Shown: positions 34,497-43,739 of the stretch, piece after piece
How the letters are laid out: each line of letters begins with the position of its first letter
Numbering within the stretch: position 1 is the first letter of the stretch
From: DASULK01 sp036381835
Lineage (GTDB): Bacteria; Actinomycetota; Actinomycetes; Mycobacteriales; Micromonosporaceae
Direction: 5' to 3'
Length of the DNA: 64,000 nt
Assembly: GCA_036381835.1 (NCBI GenBank)
Contig: DASVCA010000222.1
Coordinates: forward strand, 18,386-82,385
Translations under genes and position numbers: made by a program
Notes under the pieces: model-generated
What the model was told of the DNA's origin: nothing
The model's input: only the letters and a program-made list of their open reading frames with translations
Database searches by the model: none

Positions 34497-35810
34497 GTGA
34501 CCGTGCCCCGGCACCGTCGGAAAGTTCCCAGCGCCCGGTCCGTCGTCACCGGACGGACCGTGGCCGCCGGGCTCCTCGCGCTGGCCTGCGCCGTCGCATC
34601 CGTCGCGCCCTCGTTCGCCGAACCCGCCGGCGTCGGCGGGGGACACCCGCAGGGCGGCTTCCTGCGCACCGATCCCATCCGGGAGGGGCAATGGCAGTTG
34701 CGGGAGTACGGGATCACCGCTGCCTGGCGGCACTCGACGGGCGCCGGCGTCACCGTCGCGGTGATCGACTCCGGTGTCGACGGTTCCCACCCCGATCTGG
34801 TCGGGCAGGTCCTGCCCGGCACGGATCTGGTCGAGTCCGGCGGTGACGGGCACCTCGACCCGGTCGGTCACGGTACCGCGGTGGCCGCCCTGATCGCCGG
34901 CCGTGGGGACGACCGGGAAGGGGTGGTCGGGATCGCTCCGGACGCCAAGATCCTGCCGGTACGGGTGCTGGACGCGGACAACCGCTACGACGATGCGCAA
35001 GTCGTCGCCCGGGCGGTGCGTTGGGCGGTCGACAACGGCGCACAGGTGATCAACCTTTCGTTGGGAGGCACGGCGACGAGCGCCGCGCTGGCCGCGGCGA
35101 TCGATTACGCCTTCGACCGTGACGTGGTAGTCGTCGCCTGCACCGGGAACGTGACGTCGCCGACCGCGACGGAGGTCTGGTATCCGGCGCGGGAACCCGG
35201 TGTCGTCGCGGTGACCGGCCTGACCCGACGGGCGGACGAACTGTGGCCCAGTGCGCTCACCGGCCCGCAGACCGTGCTCGCCGCACCGGCCACCGACCTG
35301 ATCAGCGCCCGGCCCGACGGCTACTGGCGGGTGCAGGGCACCAGCTTCGCGGCGCCGATCGTCGCCGCGACCGCGGCCCTGATCCGTGCCCGCTGGCCGA
35401 CGATGACCGCGGGTGAGGTGGTCAATCGCCTGATCGACACCGCTCGCGACCTGGGGCCGGCCGGCCGGGACGACACGTTCGGCTTCGGTCGGGTCGATCC
35501 CCTGGCCGCGCTGACCGCCGACGTGCCGAAGGTGGACCGCAACCCGCTCGACGACGGCGTCTCGCCCGGTACGGTCGGCCTCGGTCCGGCTCCCGGACGG
35601 CACACCGCACCCACGCCGGGCACCCCGCCCAACGTCCGCGCCCGAGGCCTGGATTCGGGGTGGGCGGACCGCTCCTCCACGGCGCGCCCGGCCGACCGGC
35701 CCGGGACGTTGAATCCGTGGCTTCTGCTGATCTTGATCCCGGTGGCCGGTGGTGCGCTGCTCGTCGTACTTCGACTCAGACGCAACGGCCGGTGGCGACG
35801 GCCTGAGTGA
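34497..35810 (+). CDS. mycP: Type VII secretion-associated mycosin protease
   Basis: A 437-residue S8 protease with a signal peptide (about 18-41), a mycosin N-terminal extension (WQLREYGITAAW), and the triad D91 (VIDSGVD), H125 (VGHGTAV) and S283 (GTSFAAP). A Pro-rich linker leads to a C-terminal membrane anchor (about 407-427) with a short basic tail. Mycosins stabilise the ESX pore and process exported substrates. It shares the direction of eccC. Its last 35 bases overlap the 3' end of marP on the other strand. Confidence 0.92.
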   Translation: MTVPRHRRKVPSARSVVTGRTVAAGLLALACAVASVAPSFAEPAGVGGGHPQGGFLRTDPIREGQWQLREYGITAAWRHSTGAGVTVAVIDSGVDGSHPDLVGQVLPGTDLVESGGDGHLDPVGHGTAVAALIAGRGDDREGVVGIAPDAKILPVRVLDADNRYDDAQVVARAVRWAVDNGAQVINLSLGGTATSAALAAAIDYAFDRDVVVVACTGNVTSPTATEVWYPAREPGVVAVTGLTRRADELWPSALTGPQTVLAAPATDLISARPDGYWRVQGTSFAAPIVAATAALIRARWPTMTAGEVVNRLIDTARDLGPAGRDDTFGFGRVDPLAALTADVPKVDRNPLDDGVSPGTVGLGPAPGRHTAPTPGTPPNVRARGLDSGWADRSSTARPADRPGTLNPWLLLILIPVAGGALLVVLRLRRNGRWRRPE

Positions 35811-36954
35811 GCCGGGCCCCGGCAGCCGCGACCGGCATCGCTTCGTCCGCACTCACCGCGAAGCCGGTGGAGTCGTCATCGGCGGCCGCCGCGAAGATCA
35901 CCCCGAGGACCCGCCCCTGCGGATCGACCAGCGGCCCCCCGGAGTTGCCGCTGCGCACCGGTGCCCGGATCGTGTAGACCTCCCGGGTCACGTTGCGGGA
36001 CTCGTAGATGTTCGGGCCGGTGATCTCACCGAGATCACGGATCCGGGCGGACTGCGCGTTGAACGGGCCGTCGAGCGGGAAGCCCAGCACGACCGCGTCC
36101 GCGCCGCTCTGCGCCTCCTGGGCGGAGAAGCGCATCGATGGTGCCGGCAGGCCGGGCACATAGAGCACGGCCAGGTCGAGGTTCGGGTCGTAGACCACGA
36201 CGCGGGCGTCGTAGCGTCGCCTGCCCAGCTCGACTTCGACGCTTCTCGTGCCGGCGACCACGTGCGCGTTGGTCATGACCCGCTCGCCGGCGTAGACGAA
36301 GCCCGACCCTTCGATGCGACGCGAGCAGCTCGGTGCGGAGCCGAGCACCTTCACCACCGACCGGCGGGCTTCGGCGACCATCTCGGAGCCGGCCAGCGCC
36401 GGGTCGGGCGGAGGGACGTCGCGCACCCGGGTGGGCGACAGTTGACCGAAGACGTTCGGGAACCCGTTCGTGTCGACGGTGTCGCGCAGCGCCTCGGAGA
36501 AGGTCTGCGCCTGTTCCGGCATGATGCGGTCGACGCCCCGTAGCAGGGCGCTGTTGCGTACCGAGGCGGCCAACCACGGCAGCGACGACGAGCCCAGCGG
36601 GACGGCGACCAGCCAGGCGACGAGCAGCACCGCCAGCGCGGAGATCAGGGCACCGCCGAGGTCGTCGATCTTTCGCCCGGTCCGGCTGCGGATGGCGTGC
36701 CGCAGGTACGAGCCCACCCACGCGGCCAGTGCCTGCCCGATGATCGCCAGCCCGAAGACCGCGACGAGCGACACGACCACCCGCGCGAAGGCGTCGGTGA
36801 ACTGCTGGGCGATCCGCGGACCGAGCTGGAGGCCGATCAGCGCGCCGGTGAAGAAGCCACCGAAGGACAGCGCCCCGATCAGGAAGCCCTGCCGGTAGCC
36901 GCTCACCGCGAACAGCAGCACCAGCGCAAGGAGGATGAGGTCGACCGAAGACAC
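35776..36954 (-). CDS. marP: MarP-like membrane serine protease
   Basis: A 392-residue protein with four N-terminal membrane spans (residues about 5-125, colicin V production-like) and a periplasmic chymotrypsin-fold protease. The triad is H (MTNAHVVAG), D (DLDLAVL) and S (RSGNSGGPLV). Two cysteines at the domain start and end could form the disulfide known from the M. tuberculosis enzyme, which is required for survival in acid through cleavage of a wall hydrolase. Here it begins the block that matches Rv3671c onward. The start is MSSVDLILL at 36954. Confidence 0.9.
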   Translation of the reverse strand: MSSVDLILLALVLLFAVSGYRQGFLIGALSFGGFFTGALIGLQLGPRIAQQFTDAFARVVVSLVAVFGLAIIGQALAAWVGSYLRHAIRSRTGRKIDDLGGALISALAVLLVAWLVAVPLGSSSLPWLAASVRNSALLRGVDRIMPEQAQTFSEALRDTVDTNGFPNVFGQLSPTRVRDVPPPDPALAGSEMVAEARRSVVKVLGSAPSCSRRIEGSGFVYAGERVMTNAHVVAGTRSVEVELGRRRYDARVVVYDPNLDLAVLYVPGLPAPSMRFSAQEAQSGADAVVLGFPLDGPFNAQSARIRDLGEITGPNIYESRNVTREVYTIRAPVRSGNSGGPLVDPQGRVLGVIFAAAADDDSTGFAVSADEAMPVAAAGARLTQAVATGRCV

Positions 36955-37028
36955 CAGACCAGCCTACGGGCGCGCGACGGTCTCGGCGCGGTAGCGCCGG
37001 CGGCCCGCAGCGGACACCGGGGTCGGGT

Positions 37029-37691
37029 TCACCGGTCCGCCTCGACCGCCGGCTCCAGCACGGTTCTCGGCAGGTCCCGGACCCGGTCCCGAGGCCATGG
37101 CCGGGCCCACCCGCCCATCTCCAGCAGCGCGGTCAGCACGCCGGCGGTGAATCCCCAGATGAGCATTCCGCGCGCCTGGAAGGCCGGCCCCACGTACCCC
37201 GAGGGGTGGCGTACCCGGAATCGGTTGTCCGGATCGACCAACTCGGCGATCGGCAGCCGGACCACGTGCGCCACCTCGGCCGGCTGCCGGGGGTGCACCT
37301 TGTGGGGCCGGTGCCACCAGGCCAGGACCGGGGTGACGACGAATTCACTGACCGGAATCCACAGCCGGGGCAGCAGGGCCGTCACGGTCACGCTGGCCGG
37401 ATCGACGCCGACCTCCTCGTTCGCCTCGCGCAGCGCGGTCGCCGCGGCGTCCGCATCGCCGGGTTCGGCCGCGCCGCCGGGGAAGGCGGGCTGGCCGGCG
37501 TGTCGGCGGAGCCCGGCGGCCCGCTGCAGCACCAGTACGTCGGGTCCGTGCGCCGGGTCGTCGCCGAGCAGTACCAGCACCGCGCTCTCCCGCCCGCCGG
37601 TGCACGGGGTGGCGATGCGGGTGAAGTCCTCGGTACGGGCCCGCCGGACGTTGGCCAGCAGGGGCTCCCACCAGTCGGGCAGCGTGGACAT
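37029..37691 (-). CDS. NUDIX hydrolase (CoA pyrophosphatase type)
   Basis: A 220-residue enzyme with a complete Nudix box (GGAAEPGD... to ALREANEEVGV, about residues 73-97), preceded by QPAFPGG. It has the LLGDDP... and RAAGLRRHAGQ context of the CoA diphosphohydrolase subgroup. It should cleave a nucleoside-diphosphate-linked molecule such as CoA in the cytoplasm; the exact substrate is not proven. The ATG at 37691 shares one base with the stop of the upstream thioredoxin-like gene (TGATG). It equals Rv3672c by position. Confidence 0.88.
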   Translation of the reverse strand: MSTLPDWWEPLLANVRRARTEDFTRIATPCTGGRESAVLVLLGDDPAHGPDVLVLQRAAGLRRHAGQPAFPGGAAEPGDADAAATALREANEEVGVDPASVTVTALLPRLWIPVSEFVVTPVLAWWHRPHKVHPRQPAEVAHVVRLPIAELVDPDNRFRVRHPSGYVGPAFQARGMLIWGFTAGVLTALLEMGGWARPWPRDRVRDLPRTVLEPAVEADR

Positions 37692-38323
37692 CACGGCACC
37701 ACCAACCCCAGATGCTGCTCGATGCGCTCGGCGAGCTCGGCGTCGTCGAGGGCCCCGGACGCCTCGACGTGCCGGACCTGTCCGGCCCCGTCCACGAAGA
37801 GCGTGATCGGCAGGACCGGGCGGCCCAGCTCCCGCCGCAGCTCGTCGTCGGGGTCGAACAGGTTCGGAAAGGTCAGCCCGAAATCCTCGGCCAGGGCTTG
37901 AGCCTTGCCCCGGTCGTCCCGCACGTTGACGCCGATCACGTGCACCCGGCCAGCCAGGCGGGTGGCCGCGCGTTGGAAGACGGGCAGCTCCTTGCGGCAC
38001 GGGTGACACCAGGTCGCCCAGAGGTTGATCACCGCTGGGCCGCGGACCGCCCGCAGCTGGATCGGCTCGCCGCCGGTGAAGCAGGGCAGCTCCATGTCGG
38101 GCAACGAGACCGACGCGCGATCGGGGTCGGGTGCGGCTCCGGCATCGGCGCTGGTGGCGGGCGGTGTGCTGAGGTCGGCGCAGGCGGCGAACGGTGGGGT
38201 GGGGTCCGTCGGCTGTGGTGGGGCGCTCTGGGCGCAGCCGGCGGCCGGGAGCAGCGCCGACAGTAGGAGCAGCGCCGTCCTACGGCCCGTCTTCGGCCGA
38301 CGCGGCCGGCGGCGGCCGCTCAT
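37691..38323 (-). CDS. TlpA/ResA-like thioredoxin lipoprotein
   Basis: A 210-residue exported protein. The lipobox LLPAAGC (Cys about residue 29) marks it for membrane anchoring. A Pro-rich linker leads to a thioredoxin fold with ATWCHPCRKELP, whose CxxC (WCHPC) is the redox site, and a cis-Pro segment RPVLPITLF. It probably reduces or oxidises extracytoplasmic disulfides, for example for cytochrome c maturation. MSGRRRPRRP at 38323 overlaps the nth stop (ATGA) and is the natural start. It corresponds to Rv3673c by order. Confidence 0.88.
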   Translation of the reverse strand: MSGRRRPRRPKTGRRTALLLLSALLPAAGCAQSAPPQPTDPTPPFAACADLSTPPATSADAGAAPDPDRASVSLPDMELPCFTGGEPIQLRAVRGPAVINLWATWCHPCRKELPVFQRAATRLAGRVHVIGVNVRDDRGKAQALAEDFGLTFPNLFDPDDELRRELGRPVLPITLFVDGAGQVRHVEASGALDDAELAERIEQHLGLVVP

Positions 38324-39087
38324 GGTGCCTCCGCCGCCACCGCCCGGGTCGGCACCAGGCTGGGATCGACCCCGGCGAGCGCGGCCAGTTCCGCCGCTCG
38401 CGGCCCCTTGAGCAGCCGCGCGGCTGCGGCGGCCTCGGTCGGCCCCGTGCCGTAGGCGGGGCAGAGCTCGGCGAGCGTGCATGCGCCGCAGGCGGGCGTA
38501 CGGGAGTGGCACACCCGCCGACCGTGGAAGATGACCCGGTGGGACAGCATCGTCCACTCTCGCCGCTCGAACAGTGCTCCGACCGCGTGCTCGATTTTCA
38601 CCGGATCGGTCTCCGTGGTCCATCCGAAGCGTCGGGTCAGTCGCTGAAAGTGGGTGTCGACGGTTATCCCCGGTACGCCGAACGCGTTGCCGAGGATCAC
38701 GTTCGCGGTCTTGCGTCCGATCCCGGGCAGGGTGACGAGGTCGGCCATGCGCCGCGGCACCTCACCGTCGAAGCGTTCCACCAACGCCTGCCCCAGCTTG
38801 ATCAGCGAATCGGCCTTGTTGCGGAAGAAGCCGGTGGGTCGGATCAGCTCCTCGAGTTCGGCGCGGTCGGCGTTGGCGTAGTCGAGGGCGGTGGGGTAAC
38901 GCGCGAACAGCTTGGGCGTGACCTCGTTGACCCGCTGGTCTGTGCACTGGGCGGACAGGATCGTCGCGACCGCGAGCTGCAGCGGGCCGTCGTGGTTCAG
39001 CTCACAGTGGGCGTCAGGGTGGGTCTCGGCCAGGATCCGACCCATCCTGCGGGCCCGTCGCTTGCGGCCGAGGTCGGTCTCACTCAC
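38320..39087 (-). CDS. nth: Endonuclease III
   Basis: DNA glycosylase/AP lyase that removes oxidised pyrimidines. The 255-residue protein has the HhH motif LPGIGRKTANVIL with the catalytic lysine, the catalytic aspartate in VDTHFQRL, and the C-terminal [4Fe-4S] ligands in CHSRTPACGACTLAELC. GTG 39087 (VSETDLGRKRRARR) was chosen; a longer frame upstream has no family similarity. It is coupled by overlap to the thioredoxin-like lipoprotein gene. Confidence 0.95.
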   Translation of the reverse strand: MSETDLGRKRRARRMGRILAETHPDAHCELNHDGPLQLAVATILSAQCTDQRVNEVTPKLFARYPTALDYANADRAELEELIRPTGFFRNKADSLIKLGQALVERFDGEVPRRMADLVTLPGIGRKTANVILGNAFGVPGITVDTHFQRLTRRFGWTTETDPVKIEHAVGALFERREWTMLSHRVIFHGRRVCHSRTPACGACTLAELCPAYGTGPTEAAAAARLLKGPRAAELAALAGVDPSLVPTRAVAAEAP

Positions 39088-39158
39088 GCCCGTCAGCCTA
39101 CGTCGGCTCACCGCGGCGCTGCCGCCACCGGGCCTCGGCCCCATCGGCTCGCGTCGGT

Positions 39159-40328
39159 TCAGCTCGCCGGCGGGGAGATTCTGCCGTTCTCGTCGAGCTG
39201 GGCACCGGCGGCGGGGAAGTCCGCCGCGCACAGCTCACGCACAAGTTTCAGGCCACGTCGCTGCGGGTCGAGGGTGGGCAGCCCGTTGTCGTTCAGGTAC
39301 GTCGAGATGAACTCGCCGTCGACGAAGGTGCCGTCCGCGGCCAGCGACACCTTGAGCACGCCACCCCAGCCGAGCGGGCCGCTGCGGTTCAGGGTGCGCC
39401 CGCCGCCGGCGAAGTTCCCGAGGCTGTAGGCGATGAGTCGCCCCTGATAGAACTCCATCCCCCGCAGCACGTGGGGGCCGTGTCCGACGATCAGGTCGGC
39501 ACCGGCGTCGATCATGGCGCGCGAGAATTTGATCGGATCGCCCCGATTCTCGCCGAGGAACATCTCGGTGCCGGGCCGGACATGGGTCTTGTCGGATCCT
39601 TCCGCCCCCATGTGCACCTGCACCACGACCAGATCTGCCATGGTCGCGGCCCGCTCCACCACGCGCTTGGCGGCCGGGATGTCGATCAGGCTGTTTGACC
39701 AGGGGTACGACGAGAACCCGGCGACCGCGACCGTCACGCCCTGCACGTCCACGACGGTGATCTGGTCCGGCGCCCCGGTGTGCTGGAGTCCGTACTCCTC
39801 CAGGGCCTGTTGCGTGTTGCGGTAGCCAGCCGCTCCGAAGTCGTGGCCGTGGTTGTTGGCCTGGTTGAGCAGGTGGAAGCCACCGTCGCGCAGGTGCGCG
39901 GCGTACTCCGGCGGGGCCCGGAACTGATAGCAGCTGGTGGAGTTCGCACCGCATTTGCCCGCACCGGTGTCCACGGTCAAGGGCTCCTCCAGGTTGCCCA
40001 TGACCAGGTCGGCGGCGAGCGCGGAGCGGACCGAGTCGAAAAACCCATCACCGCCGTTGGGCGGCAACCGGTGTGGGGCGTTGCCGAGGATGATGTCGCC
40101 GGTCGCCGACATCGAGATGACCTTGGGTGCCGACGCGGCGGTAGGCGAGGGGGCAGTGGACGCGGCACCGGCCTGCCAGCGGGGCGTGGCCGGGGCGCTC
40201 CCCTGACCGCCCAGCGCGATCACGGTGACGATGGCACCCAACGCCGCTGCGAGCAGCGCGGACAGGATCACCAGCGAGCGCGGGAAGCCCCGCGACCGGT
40301 TGCCGGAAGTAGCTGCTCGCTCCTGCAC
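39159..40328 (-). CDS. CapA-family metallophosphatase-like protein
   Basis: A 389-residue secreted or anchored protein: a signal-anchor (about 16-40), a Pro/Thr/Ala linker, then a CapA domain with SATGDIILG, the metal-site segment NLEEPL, LNQANNHGHDFG and GHGPHVLRG. CapA proteins (PgsA relatives) belong to the calcineurin-like superfamily and act in polyglutamate or capsule synthesis. In actinobacteria they occur singly without other cap genes, as here, and their substrate is unknown. The gene has no counterpart in the otherwise matching M. tuberculosis block, so it is an insertion between nth and crp. Confidence 0.82.
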   Translation of the reverse strand: MQERAATSGNRSRGFPRSLVILSALLAAALGAIVTVIALGGQGSAPATPRWQAGAASTAPSPTAASAPKVISMSATGDIILGNAPHRLPPNGGDGFFDSVRSALAADLVMGNLEEPLTVDTGAGKCGANSTSCYQFRAPPEYAAHLRDGGFHLLNQANNHGHDFGAAGYRNTQQALEEYGLQHTGAPDQITVVDVQGVTVAVAGFSSYPWSNSLIDIPAAKRVVERAATMADLVVVQVHMGAEGSDKTHVRPGTEMFLGENRGDPIKFSRAMIDAGADLIVGHGPHVLRGMEFYQGRLIAYSLGNFAGGGRTLNRSGPLGWGGVLKVSLAADGTFVDGEFISTYLNDNGLPTLDPQRRGLKLVRELCAADFPAAGAQLDENGRISPPAS

Positions 40329-40468
40329 AGGCGCAGACGATACCTGTTCCGGCGCTCACCCGGGTTCGCCCTCGGGGTGGACATCGGGATCCGGCGGACA
40401 GCGAATAGACTGGCTGCGCGCGACGTTTGGGCTGCTAGCGAGACGGTACGCGCGGGCGGAGGTGCGCG

Positions 40469-41146
40469 ATGGATGAGGTGTTGGCCCGCAGCGGGATCTT
40501 CCAGGGCGTTGATCCCGAAGCTGCGGAGGCGCTCGCCAAGGAGATGGAGACCGTTGAGGTCCGCAAGGGCGAGGTCGTCTTCAACGAAGGCGAGCCCGGC
40601 GACAGCCTCTATATCGTCTTGAGCGGCAAGGTCAAGGTCGGCCGGCGTGCCGCGGACGGGCGGCAGAACCTGATCGCGATCATGGGACCGTCGGACATGC
40701 TCGGCGAGTTGTCGCTGTTCGATCCGGGCCCGCGTACCGCGACCGCCACCGCCGTGACGGACAGTCGGCTCGCTCGGCTGCGCAAGCAGGCGCTGCGTCC
40801 GTGGTTGAACAACCGCCCGGAGATCGCCGAACAGCTGCTTCGGGTGTTGGCCCGCCGCCTGCGGCGGACCAACGACGCCTTGGCTGATTTGATCTTCACA
40901 GATGTACCCGGCCGGGTGGCGAAGAACCTGCTTCAGATGGCGGGCCGGTTCGGCACTCGGGACGGTGGTGTGCTCCGGGTGACGCACGACCTGACCCAGG
41001 AAGAGATCGCCCAGCTCGTCGGAGCGTCGCGGGAGACGGTGAACAAGGCTCTCGCCGACTTCGCCTCGCGCGGTTGGCTGCGCCTGGACGGCAAGAGCAT
41101 CATCATCCTCGACCCAGAGCGGCTGGCCCGCAGGGCGCGGGTCTGA
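40469..41146 (+). CDS. crp: Crp/Fnr-family cAMP receptor regulator
   Basis: A 225-residue regulator with a cyclic-nucleotide-binding domain (1-120) whose phosphate cassette reads GELSLFDPGPRTATA, a long dimer helix (RLRRTNDALADLIF) and a C-terminal winged helix with TQEEIAQLVGASRETVNKALADF as recognition helix. Length and sequence match the actinobacterial Crp/GlxR group. AGG before ATG 40469 is the binding site. It is transcribed alone, divergent from capA, and ends in a perfect bidirectional terminator. A class III adenylate cyclase lies 3 kb downstream. Confidence 0.93.
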   Translation: MDEVLARSGIFQGVDPEAAEALAKEMETVEVRKGEVVFNEGEPGDSLYIVLSGKVKVGRRAADGRQNLIAIMGPSDMLGELSLFDPGPRTATATAVTDSRLARLRKQALRPWLNNRPEIAEQLLRVLARRLRRTNDALADLIFTDVPGRVAKNLLQMAGRFGTRDGGVLRVTHDLTQEEIAQLVGASRETVNKALADFASRGWLRLDGKSIIILDPERLARRARV

Positions 41147-41150
41147 GCGA

Positions 41151-41187
41151 CGAGGGGAGGGAGCCACGTCGTGGCTCCCTCCCCTCG
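41151..41187. terminator. Near-perfect palindromic terminator between crp and the DUF2382 gene
   Basis: 18-base arms at 41151-41168 and 41170-41187 are exact inverted copies around one base, so in RNA the loop would be about five bases. It lies between convergent genes and should stop both. Confidence 0.85.
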
Positions 41188-41197
41188 GATCTGGGCG

Positions 41198-41926
41198 TCA
41201 GCTGCGGCGCGGCACGTCGGCCTCGACGTGCTCCTTGCGCAGCTCCGCGCCGACGTTCTCCTGATCGGTGACCGTGTCCACGTCCAGCCGGACCCGTTCC
41301 ACCGGGACCGTCTCCTTCGCCACGACCGGCCGCTCGGCGTGCAGGACGACCTCCCGCTCGGCTTCACCGATCTCGGACGGGGACGGACGTTCCACCCCGG
41401 GCTCGATGGGCTCCCGCTCCAGGCGCACCTCCTCGTGCGACACCGGCACGGTCGTCTGCACCGGCTCGGTCACCACGTACTTGTGCAGCCGGGCCTTGCC
41501 GACCTCCTGCCGCTCGGTGCCGACGTGCATCCGTTCCTCGGACACGGTGACCGCTTCCTCCGCGCTCGGCTGGCGCGTCTCCTCCGCCGGCCGGCGCGCC
41601 TGCATCGGCTGCAGGTCGTAGTGCTGGTACAGCCGGGCCAGGTCATCGGACTCGATCGGCCGGTTGTCACCCGAGTCGACGTGCGGGGCCGCCTTGATCT
41701 GCGCCTTGTCGTACGGCACGCGCAGTCGCCGGTCGCCTTCCCACTGGGCGCCCTCGATCGGCACCAGCGATTCGCGCTGGCCCAGCATCCCGGTCCGGAC
41801 GCTCACCCACGCGGGTTGCCGGGTCTCCTCGGCGGCGTAGACCTGACCGATCGTGCCGACCTTCTCATCGTTGCGATCGTAGACCTCAGACCCGTAGAGA
41901 GTCGCGACTGTTTCCTGAGAGATCAT
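41198..41926 (-). CDS. PRC-barrel and DUF2382 stress-type protein
   Basis: A 242-residue soluble protein. Residues 1-80 form a PRC-barrel-like domain (LYGSEVYDRNDEKVGTIGQVY...). From about 125 onward is the very acidic, repetitive DUF2382 domain (VTVSEERMHVGTERQEVGKARLHK and similar), related to YsnF/AvaK stress proteins of unknown activity. It has no signal peptide. It lies alone between the crp terminator and a kinase gene; its own promoter would be in the 90 bases upstream. No counterpart exists in the collinear M. tuberculosis block. Confidence 0.85.
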   Translation of the reverse strand: MISQETVATLYGSEVYDRNDEKVGTIGQVYAAEETRQPAWVSVRTGMLGQRESLVPIEGAQWEGDRRLRVPYDKAQIKAAPHVDSGDNRPIESDDLARLYQHYDLQPMQARRPAEETRQPSAEEAVTVSEERMHVGTERQEVGKARLHKYVVTEPVQTTVPVSHEEVRLEREPIEPGVERPSPSEIGEAEREVVLHAERPVVAKETVPVERVRLDVDTVTDQENVGAELRKEHVEADVPRRS

Positions 41927-42017
41927 GTCGCTCTCCTTCCCGTGTCACTGACGGCGTACCCGGCTCGGCGGGAGCACATTCGTCAGCCACGGTGCCGTGC
42001 GGCCGCGGAGCGCGGAT

Positions 42018-43238
42018 TCAGCCGGCGAGGCTGGGACCGCTGTGGCGATAGGCGGGCGGCAGCTGTGGCCAGGGGGCCGGGGCGATTCGCGCCGCACGGG
42101 TCGTCGGCGTGGGGCTGACCACCGGCCGTCGCTCGCTGACGAGCCAGGCGGCGGCGATCACAGCGAGGGTCGCGAGCACCGCGACGATGCCGAGCAACCA
42201 CGGCAGCAGCCGTGCGTGGGACGCCGCGGTCTGCGGCACCGGATACCGGGCATCCGGGGCCACTGCGGGCACGGCCGCCGGCGGTCGCCCGGTGGCGGCG
42301 GTCGCCGAACCTGCGGCGGGGATCGGCACGGTCGTATCGTCCGGGCGAGTCGCCCAGGACAGGTGTACCGCGGGCCGGGTGGGGTAGGAGCCGTCGTCGG
42401 CACCCGCCGGTGCGTCGATCGGCAGTGCGGCCAAGGAGTCCCGCAGCTCTCGGGCGGACGGCCGCTCGTTCGGGTCGTTCGCCATCCCTCGGCGAAGTAT
42501 CTCGATCATGGCCGGCGGGACCCCGGGCAGATCGTGGATGGGCTCGTTGAACAACTCCAGGATGGTGACCAGGCTGGGGCTCGTGTCGTCCGTCCACCGA
42601 GGCGGACGACCGTGCATGACCGCGTAGAGCGTGGCGGACAGGGCGTACACGTCGACCGCGGGTGAGGGCGGCGCGTTGCGGAACATCTCAGGCGGCGCGT
42701 ACGCCGGGGTGAGCACCTCGATGGTCACCGTCGGATCGCGGACCTCGGCGATGACGGCGAGCCCGAAGTCGGCCAGTGCCGGCTCGCCGAACCGGGTGCG
42801 GAGGATGTTCGCCGGTTTGACATCGCGGTGTAGCACGCCGAGCCGGTGGGCGTCCGCGAGCGCATCGGCGATCTTGACGCCGAGATCGCGGGTCTCGGCC
42901 GCGCTCAACCCGCCGGCCCGCATCGCGTCCGCGTACGAACCGTCGCAGAGTTCCATGATCAGATACGGGTGCCCGTCGGCCGTGATGCCGGCGTCGAAGA
43001 GATCCACGACATGCGGGTGGGACGACATCCGGGCGGCGGCCCGCGCCTCGCGGAGGAAGCGTTGCCGGTCCCGTTCGCTGACCAGCGTACGGTTCTCCAC
43101 CTTGACGGCCACCTCGCGGCCGACGAACTCCTGCACCGCGCGGTAGATGGTGGCGTACCCGCCTCGGGCGATCAGCGACAAATCGGCCAGACCAGGAACA
43201 ACCGGCACTGGCAACGCACCGGATGGGAGGTCGGTCAC
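42018..43238 (-). CDS. Membrane Ser/Thr protein kinase (Hanks type)
   Basis: A 406-residue kinase with the invariant residues present: the glycine loop IARGGYATIYRA, K46 in AVKV, HRDVKPANIL (D139, K141, N144) and DFG (D157). The activation loop is TVTIEVLTPAYAPPEM, with Thr residues as likely autophosphorylation sites. After a Pro/Ala-rich linker there is one membrane span (about 346-366) and a short extracytoplasmic tail of about 40 residues without PASTA repeats. What it senses is not visible. It lies between a DUF2382 gene and a small membrane protein gene on the same strand. Confidence 0.92.
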   Translation of the reverse strand: MTDLPSGALPVPVVPGLADLSLIARGGYATIYRAVQEFVGREVAVKVENRTLVSERDRQRFLREARAAARMSSHPHVVDLFDAGITADGHPYLIMELCDGSYADAMRAGGLSAAETRDLGVKIADALADAHRLGVLHRDVKPANILRTRFGEPALADFGLAVIAEVRDPTVTIEVLTPAYAPPEMFRNAPPSPAVDVYALSATLYAVMHGRPPRWTDDTSPSLVTILELFNEPIHDLPGVPPAMIEILRRGMANDPNERPSARELRDSLAALPIDAPAGADDGSYPTRPAVHLSWATRPDDTTVPIPAAGSATAATGRPPAAVPAVAPDARYPVPQTAASHARLLPWLLGIVAVLATLAVIAAAWLVSERRPVVSPTPTTRAARIAPAPWPQLPPAYRHSGPSLAG

Positions 43239-43268
43239 GGTTGGGACGGTACCGAACGTCGAATCCGG

Positions 43269-43739
43269 TCAGTTCACCGCGTCGCGGTCCGACACGCCGA
43301 CAGCGTCCGCCGCGCCTACCGGCCCGGCCCCCGGATGCCGCATCGGCCGCCGTTCGACCGCCAGTGCCAGCCCCGTGGCCAGCGCGCCGAGCCCCTCCCA
43401 CGCCGCCACGCCGACGAACCGGCCCGGAGCGACGCCGACCAGCACGAGCACGAGGAAAACAGTGCAGGTCAACAGCCGGAACGGCACCGTGAACAGGAAG
43501 AACGGCCGCCAGTCCGTGGCCACCGCGACAAGGTAGTAGACGCCCATGTTCAGCGACGCCACCGCCGAGGCGGCGAGGAACGTGCGGGTGTAATCGCCCG
43601 ACGCGCGTTCGACCGGCACCTCGAACCCGAGCATGGCCAGCACCAGATCGGGTGCGACCAGGGTGAGGATCCCGAACAACAGCGCCGAGGCACCGAAGAC
43701 AGCCATCGTCCAAGCGGATGCGGAGCGCGGCGGCCTCAT
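43269..43739 (-). CDS. Small four-span membrane protein
   Basis: A 156-residue protein with four hydrophobic spans (about 10-36, 52-72, 80-102 and 106-127) and a short polar tail. GGAGGAGGACC gives a strong ribosome-binding site for the ATG at 43739. No conserved motif is recognised; the overall layout resembles DoxX-like or uncharacterised actinobacterial proteins. It stands 30 bases upstream of the kinase gene and may share its transcript. Confidence 0.7.
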   Translation of the reverse strand: MRPPRSASAWTMAVFGASALLFGILTLVAPDLVLAMLGFEVPVERASGDYTRTFLAASAVASLNMGVYYLVAVATDWRPFFLFTVPFRLLTCTVFLVLVLVGVAPGRFVGVAAWEGLGALATGLALAVERRPMRHPGAGPVGAADAVGVSDRDAVN

